DNA from: Catellatospora paridis
GTDB taxonomy: Bacteria; Actinomycetota; Actinomycetes; Mycobacteriales; Micromonosporaceae
Assembly: GCF_009720365.1 (NCBI RefSeq)
Contig: NZ_WBZD01000037.1
Span: forward strand, 1-64,000
Direction of reading: 5' to 3'
DNA: 64,000 bases
Part shown: positions 34,638 to 42,742 of the stretch, one piece after another
How the letters are laid out: each line of letters starts with the position of its first letter
How positions within the stretch are numbered: the first letter of the stretch is position 1
Position numbers and translations under genes: made by a program
Notes under the pieces: model-generated
Seen by the model: the letters and a program-made list of their open reading frames with translations, nothing else
The model's database searches: none
Told to the model about the DNA's origin: nothing

Positions 34638-35435
34638 ATGGCTGCTGAAGAGCTCGTCCGGGGGATCTCCACCCCCACCCGCCCGGTCCTGCGCAACGAG
34701 GTCTGGTTGCTGCTCGGCGTCTCGCTCGGGCACTCCGCGGTCTGGTCGGCGCTGTCGCTGGTCGACAAACTGACCCGCCCGGCCCCGCTGAACCAGCAGG
34801 CCTCCGAACTCAACGTCGCCCGCACCCCGGACCGGCCCTGGCTGGATCTGGCATTCCAGCTCGCCGGCATCTTCTTCGCGCTGGTCCCGGCGCTGTTCGC
34901 GGCCCACCTGCTGAACCGCGGGCCCGGCTGGGACGGCCGATTCGGCGCTCGCGGCCTGCTCGGGCTCGACGGGACCCGCCGGGGCTTCGACGCCGGGTCC
35001 GGGGCGCTGCTCGCCGCCGCGATCGGCATCCCCGGGCTGGCCCTCTACGTGGCCGCCCGGGAGCTGGGCCTGAACACCACGGTCGTCGCCGAAGGCCTCG
35101 GCGAGGTGTGGTGGGCGCTGCCGGTGCTGCTGCTGGCCGCGGTGCAGAACGCGATCCTGGAGGAAGTGGTCGTCGTCGGCTACCTGATCACCAGGCTGCG
35201 CCAGCTGTCCTGGGGCGTGCCCGCCGTGATCGCGACCAGCGCGCTGCTGCGCGGCGCGTACCACCTCTACCAGGGCTTCGGCGGGTTCGTCGGCAACGCG
35301 GTGATGGGTGTGGTGTTCGCGCTGTTCTTCCTGCGCTACCGGCGCACCGGTCCGCTGATCGTCGCGCACTCGCTGCTCGACATCGTCGCCTTCGTCGGAT
35401 ACGCCCTGCTCGCCGACCAGTTGGACTGGATCTGA
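34638..35435 (+). CDS. CPBP-family intramembrane metalloprotease
   Basis: The 265-aa membrane protein starts at ATG 34638 (MAAEELVRGISTPTRPVLRN). Its CPBP/Abi core lies between residues about 150 and 255: ILEEVVVVGYLITRL (the EE motif, but with Val-Gly where the family normally has Phe-Arg), YHLYQGFGGF and AHSLLDIVAF. Catalytic Glu and His residues are present. Such proteases act in CAAX processing in eukaryotes and in bacteriocin immunity or envelope functions in bacteria. The open frame upstream of 34638 is a shadow of the flavohemoprotein gene. Confidence 0.85.
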   Translation: MAAEELVRGISTPTRPVLRNEVWLLLGVSLGHSAVWSALSLVDKLTRPAPLNQQASELNVARTPDRPWLDLAFQLAGIFFALVPALFAAHLLNRGPGWDGRFGARGLLGLDGTRRGFDAGSGALLAAAIGIPGLALYVAARELGLNTTVVAEGLGEVWWALPVLLLAAVQNAILEEVVVVGYLITRLRQLSWGVPAVIATSALLRGAYHLYQGFGGFVGNAVMGVVFALFFLRYRRTGPLIVAHSLLDIVAFVGYALLADQLDWI

Positions 35436-35469
35436 GCGATCTTCACCGGCCCGGGGTAAGCATGGTGGT

Positions 35470-35844
35470 ATGCGGACTCTCGCCACCGTGCTCGCCCCGC
35501 TGCTGTCCGGCGTGGCCTACCTGCTGCTGATCCCGTGGGACCTGCGCAACCGGCCCGAACACCCCGGTGAGCTGATCGAGACGACGCCGGTGCGCACCTG
35601 GCCGGTGGTCGTGTTCGCGCTGGTGCTGCTCGTGCTGGGACTGTGGCTGGGCCGCTCGGGCGTGCCGCCCTGGCAGGCGATGCCGCTCGGCGCGGGAGTG
35701 CCGTCGGCGCTGCTGCTCGTGTCGTACCTGACGCACCGTGCGCCGGACGCGAACCCGTGGCCGATTGCCTGGGTGTGCTTCACCGGGCTGATGGCGGGAG
35801 CGGTCGTGCTCGGCGCGCTGGCCGGGCGCCTGTCGGCGAGATGA
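35470..35844 (+). CDS. Small four-helix membrane protein, 124 aa
   Basis: The protein has four predicted helices (ATVLAPLLSGVAYLLLIP, WPVVVFALVLLVLGLWLG, AGVPSALLLVSYL, IAWVCFTGLMAGAVVLGAL). It is very hydrophobic and has no conserved motif that I recognise. It begins 34 bp after the CPBP protease gene, and the two are probably cotranscribed. Function is unknown. Confidence 0.75.
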   Translation: MRTLATVLAPLLSGVAYLLLIPWDLRNRPEHPGELIETTPVRTWPVVVFALVLLVLGLWLGRSGVPPWQAMPLGAGVPSALLLVSYLTHRAPDANPWPIAWVCFTGLMAGAVVLGALAGRLSAR

Positions 35845-35879
35845 CGCAGGAGGGGCGGCAGCCGCCGCCCCTCCTGCGT
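35844..35879. terminator. Bidirectional terminator
   Basis: Arms ACGCAGGAGGGGCGGC (35844-35859) and GCCGCCCCTCCTGCGT (35864-35879) form a perfect 16-bp stem with a 4-base loop. The first base overlaps the stop of the 124-aa gene; the convergent secreted-protein gene stops at 35889. Confidence 0.88.
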
Positions 35880-35888
35880 GACCGATTG

Positions 35889-38234
35889 TCAGTGGTACTG
35901 GTACGCCAGGACCGTCGGGGTTCCGTTGGCGTGGACGCGCACCGATGTCGCCGAGGCGAGGTCCGTGCCGCCGTACCAGCCCCGCTCGTAGCCGTAGCCC
36001 GCGTTGTACTGGAGTTTGACGTGCTGCGAGCCGAGCACCCGATACACGGCCTCGCCGCCGTCCTGCGGGACGGGGGCATAGCCGGCCACGTCACCGGTGC
36101 CGACGGTGTAGGCGACCGAGAATCCGCCCGCGGGCGAGCCGGCGGCGGTGACCCGAACCACCGTCCCGAGCTTGAGCCGCTGGTCGAACGTGGTCGTCCG
36201 GCCGGACCTCACCCGCACCGTGACCGCGTCGTGGCGCTTGGCCTGCCCTCCGCTCCACTGCCAGGCATGGGAGTCGGTCTGGAAGCTCAGCGGCCACTCG
36301 TACGGGCCGAGGAAACCGATCGTGTAGCGGCCCTGGGCGTCGATGGCGGCATCGCCGCGGCTTCCATTGTCGATCACCGGCGTGGTGACCGAGACCAGCC
36401 CCCCGCCGACCGCGGCGCCGTCGGCTCCCGTGACGACACCCGTGACGGTGCCCGCCCGGTCCATCCGGATCCGGTGGATGTCGCGGGTCTGCCCTGCGGT
36501 GACCGTCCAGGACTTGGCCTCCCGCTGGTCGCCGGTGCCGCCGTCCTGGCCGACCCACTGCGCGCCGTAGGGCGAACCGTTGTCGGGCAGCGCGAAGATC
36601 TGGTAGCGGCCGGGCTCGACGGCGTTGAGCAGGACGTCGCCGTTGCCGTCGCTCTCTCCGGCGCAGCCCTGGAACAACCGGAAGCGGTCACCGGTCGCGG
36701 TGAACAGGCACACACCGGCGATCGGAGCGCCGGTCGCCGCGTCGACCACCTTCGCCTTGATCTTCGCGTACGGCTGGAGCGCCAGCTCGATCGAGGACTC
36801 CTGCCCGGCCGAGACCGTCACCTCGCCCGCGTTCTCGGCGTACCGGTAACCGTCCGCCCACGCGGTCACCGGCCAGGTGCCCGCCGGCAGGCCGGAGAGC
36901 ACCACCGCGCCCTGCTCGGTCGTGCCGATCGACTCCCCGACCTGCACCCCGAAGTGCTGCACCGGTGCGCCGGTGACCGCGTCCCGGGCGGTGATCCGGA
37001 CACTGCCCGAGGTCAGCCTCGTGTCGTCGACCTCGACCGTGCGTCCGGACAGGACCGTGATCGGATCTGCCGCGTCGGCGGTCGTCTTGCCGCGGGCCCA
37101 CTGGTCGACGCGCGGTTCCGCGGCGGTGAAGTGGACCCGGTACTCGCCGGCCACCAGGCTGTCGACGCGCCAGGTGCCGCCGTCGCCGGTGGTGGTGGTC
37201 GCGGACGTGCCGTACTCGTCGGTGACCGTGACGAGGACACCGGTCAGGCCGGTGCCGTCGGGTTCGGCGAACCGGCCCGCCAGCGAACCGATGCCCAGCA
37301 ACTCCTCGTCGCCGACCGTGACCACCTCGTTCGCGGCCACGGTGAAGACCTGGGCGCCGGCTTGGGTGCGGCTGCGCGGCACGTACTGCATGAACTGGTC
37401 GTTGTGGTCGATGCGCACCCGGTAGGAGCCGGCGGCCACGGGGACGCTGTACCCGTCCCGGGCGTCGGGGTGGACCGTGAAGGTGCCCTCGCCGTCGACG
37501 CCCTCCACCACGATCGTGTCGTATCCCGCCGTGTCGAAGTAGTAGGGACGGGTGATCCGGCCGGTGATCGTGCCCAGCGCCAGCACCGTGTCGTCGACGG
37601 TCACCGTCTCGCGGGCGACCACCTGGTAGGCGGCAGCCCGGTCGGGGTTGAGCGTGCCCGGCACGTACTGCGTCCGCACGCCGCCGAACGCTGGGGAGAA
37701 CCAGATTCGGTAGGCCGCCACCAGCAGCTCGATGCTGTAGCGGCCGTCCTCGTCCGCCTGCGCGCTCTGCCACTGCCCGAATCCGTCAGTCCGCTGGAAG
37801 GTCAGGTGGCCGTATGCCAGCGGGGTGCCGTCGGGGTAGCTGATCCGGCCGGTGATCGTGCCGACGGGCAGCAGGGTCTCGTTCACCACGGTCTCGCCGC
37901 CCGCGGTGACCGTGAACAGGGTGGCGGCCTCGTAGCTGAGGGTCTGGTGGGCGAACTGCGTCTCGCGGACACCGACGGAGAAGCCGACCCGGTAGTCGTC
38001 GCCCGGCGGCAGGTCGGTGATCCGGTAGTAGCCGTCCGCGTCCGTGACGGCGCCGCCCCAGCCCGGCCCGGACGCGCCGACCGAGGCGTTCGGGACGGGT
38101 GCGCCGTTGTCGGTGAGGCGGCCGGAGATGGTGCCCGTATCGGGTTCGGCATGTGCCGGCGCGGTCAGTCCCATGGTGGCGACCGCGACGGTGAGCAGCG
38201 TCAACCCGATCCGGCGCAGCGTGTGTCTGCGCAT
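35889..38234 (-). CDS. Secreted multi-domain carboxypeptidase-regulatory-like/CNA-B repeat protein
   Basis: The 781-aa protein has a signal peptide (RRIGLTLLTVAVATMGLT, cleaved after APAHA). About seven to eight beta-sandwich repeats follow, each starting with TGTISGRLTD, VGTITGRISYPDG or GSLAGRFAEPDGTGL and containing G-x-Y-x-(V/I) strands (DADGYYRITDLPPG, EDGRYSIELLVA, GDGGTWRVDSLVAGEY). This pattern marks SdrB/CNA-B or carboxypeptidase-regulatory domains of surface and matrix proteins. No sortase LPxTG anchor is present, so it is probably released or loosely wall-bound. The last ~150 residues form a distinct domain (GPYEWPLSFQTDSHAWQW). Strongly similar to the neighbouring gene. Confidence 0.85.
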   Translation of the reverse strand: MRRHTLRRIGLTLLTVAVATMGLTAPAHAEPDTGTISGRLTDNGAPVPNASVGASGPGWGGAVTDADGYYRITDLPPGDDYRVGFSVGVRETQFAHQTLSYEAATLFTVTAGGETVVNETLLPVGTITGRISYPDGTPLAYGHLTFQRTDGFGQWQSAQADEDGRYSIELLVAAYRIWFSPAFGGVRTQYVPGTLNPDRAAAYQVVARETVTVDDTVLALGTITGRITRPYYFDTAGYDTIVVEGVDGEGTFTVHPDARDGYSVPVAAGSYRVRIDHNDQFMQYVPRSRTQAGAQVFTVAANEVVTVGDEELLGIGSLAGRFAEPDGTGLTGVLVTVTDEYGTSATTTTGDGGTWRVDSLVAGEYRVHFTAAEPRVDQWARGKTTADAADPITVLSGRTVEVDDTRLTSGSVRITARDAVTGAPVQHFGVQVGESIGTTEQGAVVLSGLPAGTWPVTAWADGYRYAENAGEVTVSAGQESSIELALQPYAKIKAKVVDAATGAPIAGVCLFTATGDRFRLFQGCAGESDGNGDVLLNAVEPGRYQIFALPDNGSPYGAQWVGQDGGTGDQREAKSWTVTAGQTRDIHRIRMDRAGTVTGVVTGADGAAVGGGLVSVTTPVIDNGSRGDAAIDAQGRYTIGFLGPYEWPLSFQTDSHAWQWSGGQAKRHDAVTVRVRSGRTTTFDQRLKLGTVVRVTAAGSPAGGFSVAYTVGTGDVAGYAPVPQDGGEAVYRVLGSQHVKLQYNAGYGYERGWYGGTDLASATSVRVHANGTPTVLAYQYH

Positions 38235-38343
38235 ACGTCCTCAAAGGTGTGAGAGGGGATGTGCACACACGGGTGATGAAGGGTCCCGTGAATGTGGCTC
38301 GCACACTAGCGAACGGGTCCGTCGATGCGCCGCCCGGCACGAA

Positions 38344-38376
38344 CGAGGGCCGGCGACCCTTCGGCCCCGGCCCTCG
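38344..38376. terminator. Terminator downstream of the second repeat-protein gene
   Basis: Arms CGAGGGCCGG (38344-38353) and CCGGCCCTCG (38367-38376) pair around a 13-base loop. It lies 16 bp past the stop at 38393 of the minus-strand gene and before the start of the next paralogue. Confidence 0.7.
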
Positions 38377-38392
38377 ACTGTCGCGCTCCCGC

Positions 38393-40690
38393 CTAGCTGA
38401 GCACGAACTCCTTGCTGCCGGTCGCCGGGACGAACACGGTCTTCGCGTGCTCGCGGTCGGCCCCGCCGTACCAGTGCCACTGCGGGCCCTGGTTCCAGCG
38501 CACCCGCACGAACTGCGGGCCGAGCACCCGGAACGTCACGCCCTGCGCGAACGGCGCCTCCGACCAGGTGCCCCCGGAGAAGTCGCCGGTCACCGTGTTC
38601 TCCATCGCCATGTAGCCGTTGCCCTGCACGCCGGGCAGCTTCACGGTGACCTCGGTGCCCCGCACCATGCGGTGGTCGTACCGGGTGTTCTTGCCGGCCT
38701 TGACCTTCACCTTGTCGGCGAGCAGCCGGTTGCCGGTGGTGCCGCTCCACTGCGGTGCATGCCCGTCCACCTTGAAAAGCAGCGGCCACTCGTACGGCCC
38801 GAGGAAGTCGATCGTGTACCGGCCGTCCGCCTCGAAGTTCGCGTAGCCGAAGCCGCCACCGGTGTTGTACTCCTGGTCGACCACCCAGACGGTGCCCCCG
38901 GGCAGCTGCCCGGTCTCGCTGGTCACCGTGCCGGAGATGACGCCCGCACGGTCCATCCGGATCGTCGGCGCCGTCGTCACGGTGCCCGCCGTGAACGTGA
39001 ACACCTGGGCGCGCGGCTGCACGCCGGTGCCGCCGTCCCGGCCGACCCACTGCGCGCCGAAGCCCGCGGCATCGGCCGGGAACGCGAACAGCTGCCGCTT
39101 GCCGGCGTCGACCGGGAGGTTCACCACGCCGGAGGCGTCGGTCGGCTCGCAGCCGTCGCCGATGGCCGGAGCCACCAGGTCGAGCGCCAGCACGCACACG
39201 CCGGCCAGCGGCTTCCCGGTCGCCCGGTCCACCACCTTGGTGTGCAGCCGGGCCATCGGGGTCAGGTCGACCGTCAGCGAGGTCTCGGCGTCGGCCGTGA
39301 TGGTGATGGTGGCGGAGGCGGAGAGGTAACCGTTGGCGAAGATCTGCGCCTGGTACGTGTCGGCCCGGACCGCCGGCACCGAGATGACGCCGTTCTCCGC
39401 GTTCGGCGATTGGGCGCCGAAGGAGGCGTAGAAATCCTCGATCGGCTGACCGGTGGCGGCGTCGCGGGCGCGCAGCGTCAGGCTGCCGGTCGGCAGCCGT
39501 ACGTCGTCGACGACCGCGTTCTGCCCCGCGGCCACGGTGATCCGGTCTGCGGCGGCCGCGGTGACCTTGCCACGGGCGTACTGGTCGACGCCGTGCGCGC
39601 CGTCGAAACGCACGACGTAGTCGGCGGGCCGCAGCTCGGGGAAGGAATACCCGCCGTCCTCACCGGTGTAGGTCCACAGCACGGTGGAGCTGCCGTCGGA
39701 GAACGAGGGCTGGACCTGGACGCCGGCGAGCCCGGTGCCGGCGGCGTCGGTGAAGCGGCCGCTCAGCGAGCCGGTGGCCAGCAGCTGCTGGTCGATCGGC
39801 AGCACCGTGCCGGGGGTGACGGTGATGGTGGCGGCGTCACTCTCGTCCCAGGCGTTCGGGTACCACTGCACCAGACCGTTCTCCCGGGTCGACCGCAGCC
39901 GCCAGTCGCCGCCGAAGTCGTCGATGCGGTACTGGCCGTCCTGGTCGGTGATCGCGAGCGGACCGCCGACGCCGTCCCGGCCGACCAGATCGACGCGCAC
40001 GCCTGGGGCGGGCCCGCCGTCCGCGGTGGTGATCCGGCCGCTGACGCTGCCGATCGGCAGCCGCGTCTCGTTCACGGTCACGGACTGGCCGGCGGTGACG
40101 TCGAAGACCGTGGCGGCCTCGGCGGTGCGGGCGCCGTACGCCCACTGCGGGTCGCCGAAGTCGCGCTGGAACTGGATCCGGTACCGGCCGGGGAAGACGC
40201 CGAGCGTGTAGTTGCCGTCACCGGCCCAGACCGCCGAGGTCTGCCCGGTGTCGCTGGTCGCGGTGACGTTGACCGAGAGGCCCTCGCCGTTGGCGTCGGT
40301 GAACCGTCCCGTGAAGGTGGCGTACGGGAGCAGTACGTCGTCGACGGTGGTGACGCCGCCCGCGGTCACCCAGATCTCCGCGGCGGAGCCCCAGTCGGTC
40401 GCGCCGTAGGCGAACTGCTCGGGCCGCCCGGGAGCCCGGAAGTGCACCCCGTACGGGCCGGGGTCGAGATCGGTGAGCTCGTAGGCGCCGTCGGCGTCGG
40501 TGACCGCGCTGCTCCAGGAAGGGCCGTACGTGCCGACCTGGACGCCCGCGACGGGCTGGCCGTTCGCGGTGAGGTGTCCCTTGATGGTGCCGGTGTCGGG
40601 TTCGGCCTGCGCAGGCGTTGACAATCCCAAGGTGGTGATCGTCACGGTGGCAAACACGAGCCCGAGCCGGCGCAGTGGTGTCCTGCGCAT
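38393..40690 (-). CDS. Secreted carboxypeptidase-regulatory-like/CNA-B repeat protein, paralogue
   Basis: The 765-aa protein starts at ATG 40690 (MRRTPLRRLGLVFATVTITT) with GAGGA upstream and a signal peptide ending near TPAQA. Repeats of the same kind as its neighbour follow (TGTIKGHLTANGQPVAGVQV, ATFTGRFTDANGEGL, GSLSGRFTDAAGTGL, with RFDGAHGVDQYARGK). The final domain GPYEWPLLFKVDGHAPQW matches the neighbour's. Both genes lie in tandem on the same strand, separated by 158 bp, and each has its own hairpin, so they arose by duplication. A structural or adhesive role at the cell surface is likely. Confidence 0.85.
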   Translation of the reverse strand: MRRTPLRRLGLVFATVTITTLGLSTPAQAEPDTGTIKGHLTANGQPVAGVQVGTYGPSWSSAVTDADGAYELTDLDPGPYGVHFRAPGRPEQFAYGATDWGSAAEIWVTAGGVTTVDDVLLPYATFTGRFTDANGEGLSVNVTATSDTGQTSAVWAGDGNYTLGVFPGRYRIQFQRDFGDPQWAYGARTAEAATVFDVTAGQSVTVNETRLPIGSVSGRITTADGGPAPGVRVDLVGRDGVGGPLAITDQDGQYRIDDFGGDWRLRSTRENGLVQWYPNAWDESDAATITVTPGTVLPIDQQLLATGSLSGRFTDAAGTGLAGVQVQPSFSDGSSTVLWTYTGEDGGYSFPELRPADYVVRFDGAHGVDQYARGKVTAAAADRITVAAGQNAVVDDVRLPTGSLTLRARDAATGQPIEDFYASFGAQSPNAENGVISVPAVRADTYQAQIFANGYLSASATITITADAETSLTVDLTPMARLHTKVVDRATGKPLAGVCVLALDLVAPAIGDGCEPTDASGVVNLPVDAGKRQLFAFPADAAGFGAQWVGRDGGTGVQPRAQVFTFTAGTVTTAPTIRMDRAGVISGTVTSETGQLPGGTVWVVDQEYNTGGGFGYANFEADGRYTIDFLGPYEWPLLFKVDGHAPQWSGTTGNRLLADKVKVKAGKNTRYDHRMVRGTEVTVKLPGVQGNGYMAMENTVTGDFSGGTWSEAPFAQGVTFRVLGPQFVRVRWNQGPQWHWYGGADREHAKTVFVPATGSKEFVLS

Positions 40691-40833
40691 GTGTCCTCGG
40701 TGGGGTGAGAGGGATGGCTGAGCACGCTTCGGGGAAGTCCCCGCGCGCGACACGGTATCCGTTTTGCTCAAGGCCGTGGGGGCACGGTATTCTTCTGCGT
40801 CGGTGGTCAACAGGGCAACCTGGGGACCGCCAT

Positions 40834-40924
40834 GGAGGCTTCGCCTAGTTCGGTCTATGGCGCCGCACTGCTAATGCGGTTGGGGTCTTAAAGCCCCTCC
40901 CGGGTTCGAATCCCGGAGCCTCCG
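40834..40924 (+). tRNA. tRNA-Ser(GCT)
   Basis: A 91-nt class II tRNA: acceptor GGAGGCT (40834-40840) with AGCCTCC (40917-40923), discriminator G, anticodon stem CCGCA/TGCGG and loop CTGCTAA giving GCT at 40870-40872, a long variable arm and GGTTCGAATCC T-loop. No encoded CCA. Confidence 0.97.
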
Positions 40925-40979
40925 CGCAGGACCACCTGAACGGCCGGGAATCCGGCCGTGTATGCTGATCCCGCACCAA

Positions 40980-41052
40980 GCGCCCGTAGCTCAACGGATA
41001 GAGCATCTGACTACGGATCAGAAGGTTAGGGGTTCGAGTCCCTTCGGGCGCA
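40980..41052 (+). tRNA. tRNA-Arg(ACG)
   Basis: A 73-nt tRNA: acceptor GCGCCCG (40980-40986) with CGGGCGC (41045-41051) and discriminator A. The anticodon loop CTACGGA gives ACG at 41013-41015 (A34 normally deaminated to inosine). It lies 55 bp after tRNA-Ser(GCT), probably in the same transcript, and is followed by a strong terminator. Confidence 0.97.
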
Positions 41053-41057
41053 CAGAA

Positions 41058-41087
41058 GCCCCCCTGAGCAGAAATGTTCAGGGGGGC
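41058..41087 (+). terminator. Intrinsic terminator after tRNA-Arg
   Basis: GCCCCCCTGA (41058-41067) pairs with TCAGGGGGGC (41078-41087), followed by a T-rich GTTTGCGTTT. It ends the tRNA-Ser/tRNA-Arg transcript. Confidence 0.9.
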
Positions 41088-41190
41088 GTTTGCGTTTCCG
41101 GGCCCAGGACGCCGGCACGGCTGATCCGGCGCACACGCCACCGCGCCCGCACCACCGGTGGCGGCGCGGGCGTGCAGGCGGCGGAGGGGG

Positions 41191-41415
41191 TCAGTCCTTG
41201 CGGTTGGGGTCCTTGACGAAGACTCCGTCCCCTTGGCGTCCCTCGATCAGGCCCTCAGCCTTGAGCACCAGCATCGCGCCGCGGACCGAACCGTAGCTGA
41301 TCTGGTACTCCTCTCGGATCTGGCTGATGGACGGCAGTTTGTCGCCCGGCTTCAGCTCCCCCGAGCGGATTTTCTCGCGGATGGCGTTAGCCAGCCGCTC
41401 GTACTTCGCGGTCAT
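41191..41415 (-). CDS. Small GntR-type winged-helix regulator, 74 aa
   Basis: The protein is little more than a GntR DNA-binding domain: MTAKYERLANAIREKIRSG, then LKPGDKLPSISQIREEYQIS, YGSVRGAMLVLKAEG and a wing LIEGRQGDGVFV. There is no effector domain. I chose ATG 41415 because GGGAGA lies 8 bases upstream; ATG 41460 would add 15 residues. Such stand-alone proteins are frequent in actinobacterial integrative elements, and a tRNA-Arg gene lies just upstream, but no integrase is present. It may be a relic or a local repressor. Confidence 0.82.
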   Translation of the reverse strand: MTAKYERLANAIREKIRSGELKPGDKLPSISQIREEYQISYGSVRGAMLVLKAEGLIEGRQGDGVFVKDPNRKD

Positions 41416-41419
41416 ACCA

Positions 41420-41541
41420 TCTCCCATGGCTCGCTTCAGTAGTAGATCACCGTCACTCACCCCGAATCAACTCTTCAGCTGGATATCTAGACATAGTCAA
41501 CTAGCTCGTTTATGGTGATGACGGTCTCTCCCATGGCTCGC
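41420..41541. repeat. 15-bp direct repeats upstream of the GntR gene
   Basis: TCTCCCATGGCTCGC occurs at 41420-41434 and again at 41527-41541, 107 bp apart in the same orientation. The first copy overlaps the GntR ribosome site. On the minus strand the second copy starts a 15-codon frame (MGETVITINELVDYV, 41534-41487) that is unusually AT-rich for the window. They may be regulator-binding sites or traces of duplication. Confidence 0.5.
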
Positions 41542-41779
41542 ACCCCACGGGTCGAGACCGATGGTGTGCCGACTGCTGCGAGGGACGCGTAGGCGGTACG
41601 CCGGGCGCGGCGGCCGCATCAGCGTGTGCCCGTGAGCCGCCGCGCCCTCCATGACGCCGAGGTCATCGGGTCGGCCGCGACGCGCGCATGGTCGGCTGTC
41701 TATATTCGATCCGGTCGGCGACCGGACCCGGCCGTTCGGCCGATGGGGGCCGTTTGCGCGGATCGGCGTTATCAAAACG

Positions 41780-41793
41780 TTACTGATCAGTAA
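41780..41793. promoter_or_regulatory. Perfect palindrome TTACTGATCAGTAA (TetR-type operator candidate)
   Basis: This 14-bp perfect palindrome lies 257 bp upstream of the DUF6230 gene in the 634-bp gap after the GntR gene. The 634-bp gap holds no convincing gene. Palindromes of this size and shape are typical of TetR-family operators; no TetR gene is in the window. Confidence 0.5.
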
Positions 41794-41902
41794 ATGTCGA
41801 CGCTGCGTGACGCCAGAGGCTGGCAAGGCGGACAGCGTGGGCGAAAAACGGGGAGCTCCACGACGGTGCGTCACTGCAAATGATCGTGGCGGCCACCCGC
41901 AG

Positions 41903-41916
41903 TTACTGGTCAGTAG
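41903..41916. promoter_or_regulatory. Second, imperfect copy of the TTACTG...CAGTA element
   Basis: TTACTGGTCAGTAG matches the perfect palindrome at 41780-41793 at 12 of 14 positions and lies 134 bp before the DUF6230 start. Two such copies upstream of one operon strengthen the case for a shared repressor. Confidence 0.45.
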
Positions 41917-42049
41917 CTTGGCCCTTGTGGTCCGCGTCATAAGGCGGAAACATCGTCGGCACCCCGAGCGCGGTCTCACCCTGCGCACGGCGAAGACAGA
42001 CCCCGCAGGCGGTGCGCCGCGGGGCAAACCCCATCGCGAGGAGGTCCCT

Positions 42050-42676
42050 GTGAAGGACTCGCAAGGCAATCTGGTACTGGGGCGTACCAGATGGCGGCGC
42101 TTCGCCGCCGTGGTGATCCCGGCGACCATCGCGGTCTCCGGCCTGATGGCCGGCGTGGCCAACGGCGCCGTCCCGGTCACCTTCCACGTCTCCGGGCAGA
42201 CCGCCAAGATCTCGGCGGACGTCCTGGTGGCCAAGGGCTTCAGCCAGTACGGCAGCGTGGTCCAAGAGAAGAACGGCACGCCGCACCCGGTGGCGATGTC
42301 GGCGATCAAGGACGCGACGCTGACCAACCTGTGCCAGTCGGTGACCACGCCGATCCCGGGCCTGGGCGACGTCACGCTGTTCATCCGGGCCGGCCGCGAG
42401 AAGGACGCGCCAGTGACGGCGAAGAACCTGCTCATCGGCATGGACAAGCTGGAGGGCGACGCCGTCTTCACCAATATCAACATTGGTGCGGACGCCTCCG
42501 AGCTGACCGCCGGCGGTCCGCACCACGGCCAGGCCGGCCTGTTCGGCCAGGAGGCCGACCGCGCCGACATCGCGGGCGTCAAGCAGGTCGCGCGACTGAC
42601 CCAGGCCGGCACCTTCGCGCTGAACGGGCTGTCGCTGACGGTTTCCATGGACAGCACTGGCTGCTTCGCTGACTGA
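42050..42676 (+). CDS. DUF6230-family exported protein
   Basis: The 208-aa protein (GTG 42050, GAGGAGG 6 bases upstream) has a basic N-terminus (GRTRWRRFAAVVIP) and one hydrophobic segment ending AGVANG, acting as a signal peptide or anchor. The remainder is a beta-rich domain (VTFHVSGQTAKISADVLVAK, ELTAGGPHHGQAGLFGQ, GTFALNGLSLTVSM). It matches the actinobacterial DUF6230 family, typically encoded next to DUF6114 as here. Function is unknown. A 13-bp hairpin (42686-42720) separates it from the next gene, 66 bp away. Confidence 0.82.
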   Translation: MKDSQGNLVLGRTRWRRFAAVVIPATIAVSGLMAGVANGAVPVTFHVSGQTAKISADVLVAKGFSQYGSVVQEKNGTPHPVAMSAIKDATLTNLCQSVTTPIPGLGDVTLFIRAGREKDAPVTAKNLLIGMDKLEGDAVFTNINIGADASELTAGGPHHGQAGLFGQEADRADIAGVKQVARLTQAGTFALNGLSLTVSMDSTGCFAD

Positions 42677-42685
42677 GCTGTTCTC

Positions 42686-42720
42686 GACCGGGGACGTGTT
42701 GGCTAGGCACGTTCCCGGTC
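42686..42720 (+). other. Intercistronic hairpin in the DUF6230/DUF6114 operon
   Basis: GACCGGGGACGTG (42686-42698) pairs with CACGTTCCCGGTC (42708-42720) with one G-U. It lies between two genes on the same strand and may stabilise or partially terminate the first message. Confidence 0.55.
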
Positions 42721-42742
42721 ACCGGGATTCTTGGAGGCACCC

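Noticed and set aside
35643-38252. A plus-strand frame of about 869 codons over the secreted repeat protein
   Set aside because: The opposite strand carries a signal peptide and clear repeat domains; the plus frame is His/Arg/Val-rich without motifs.
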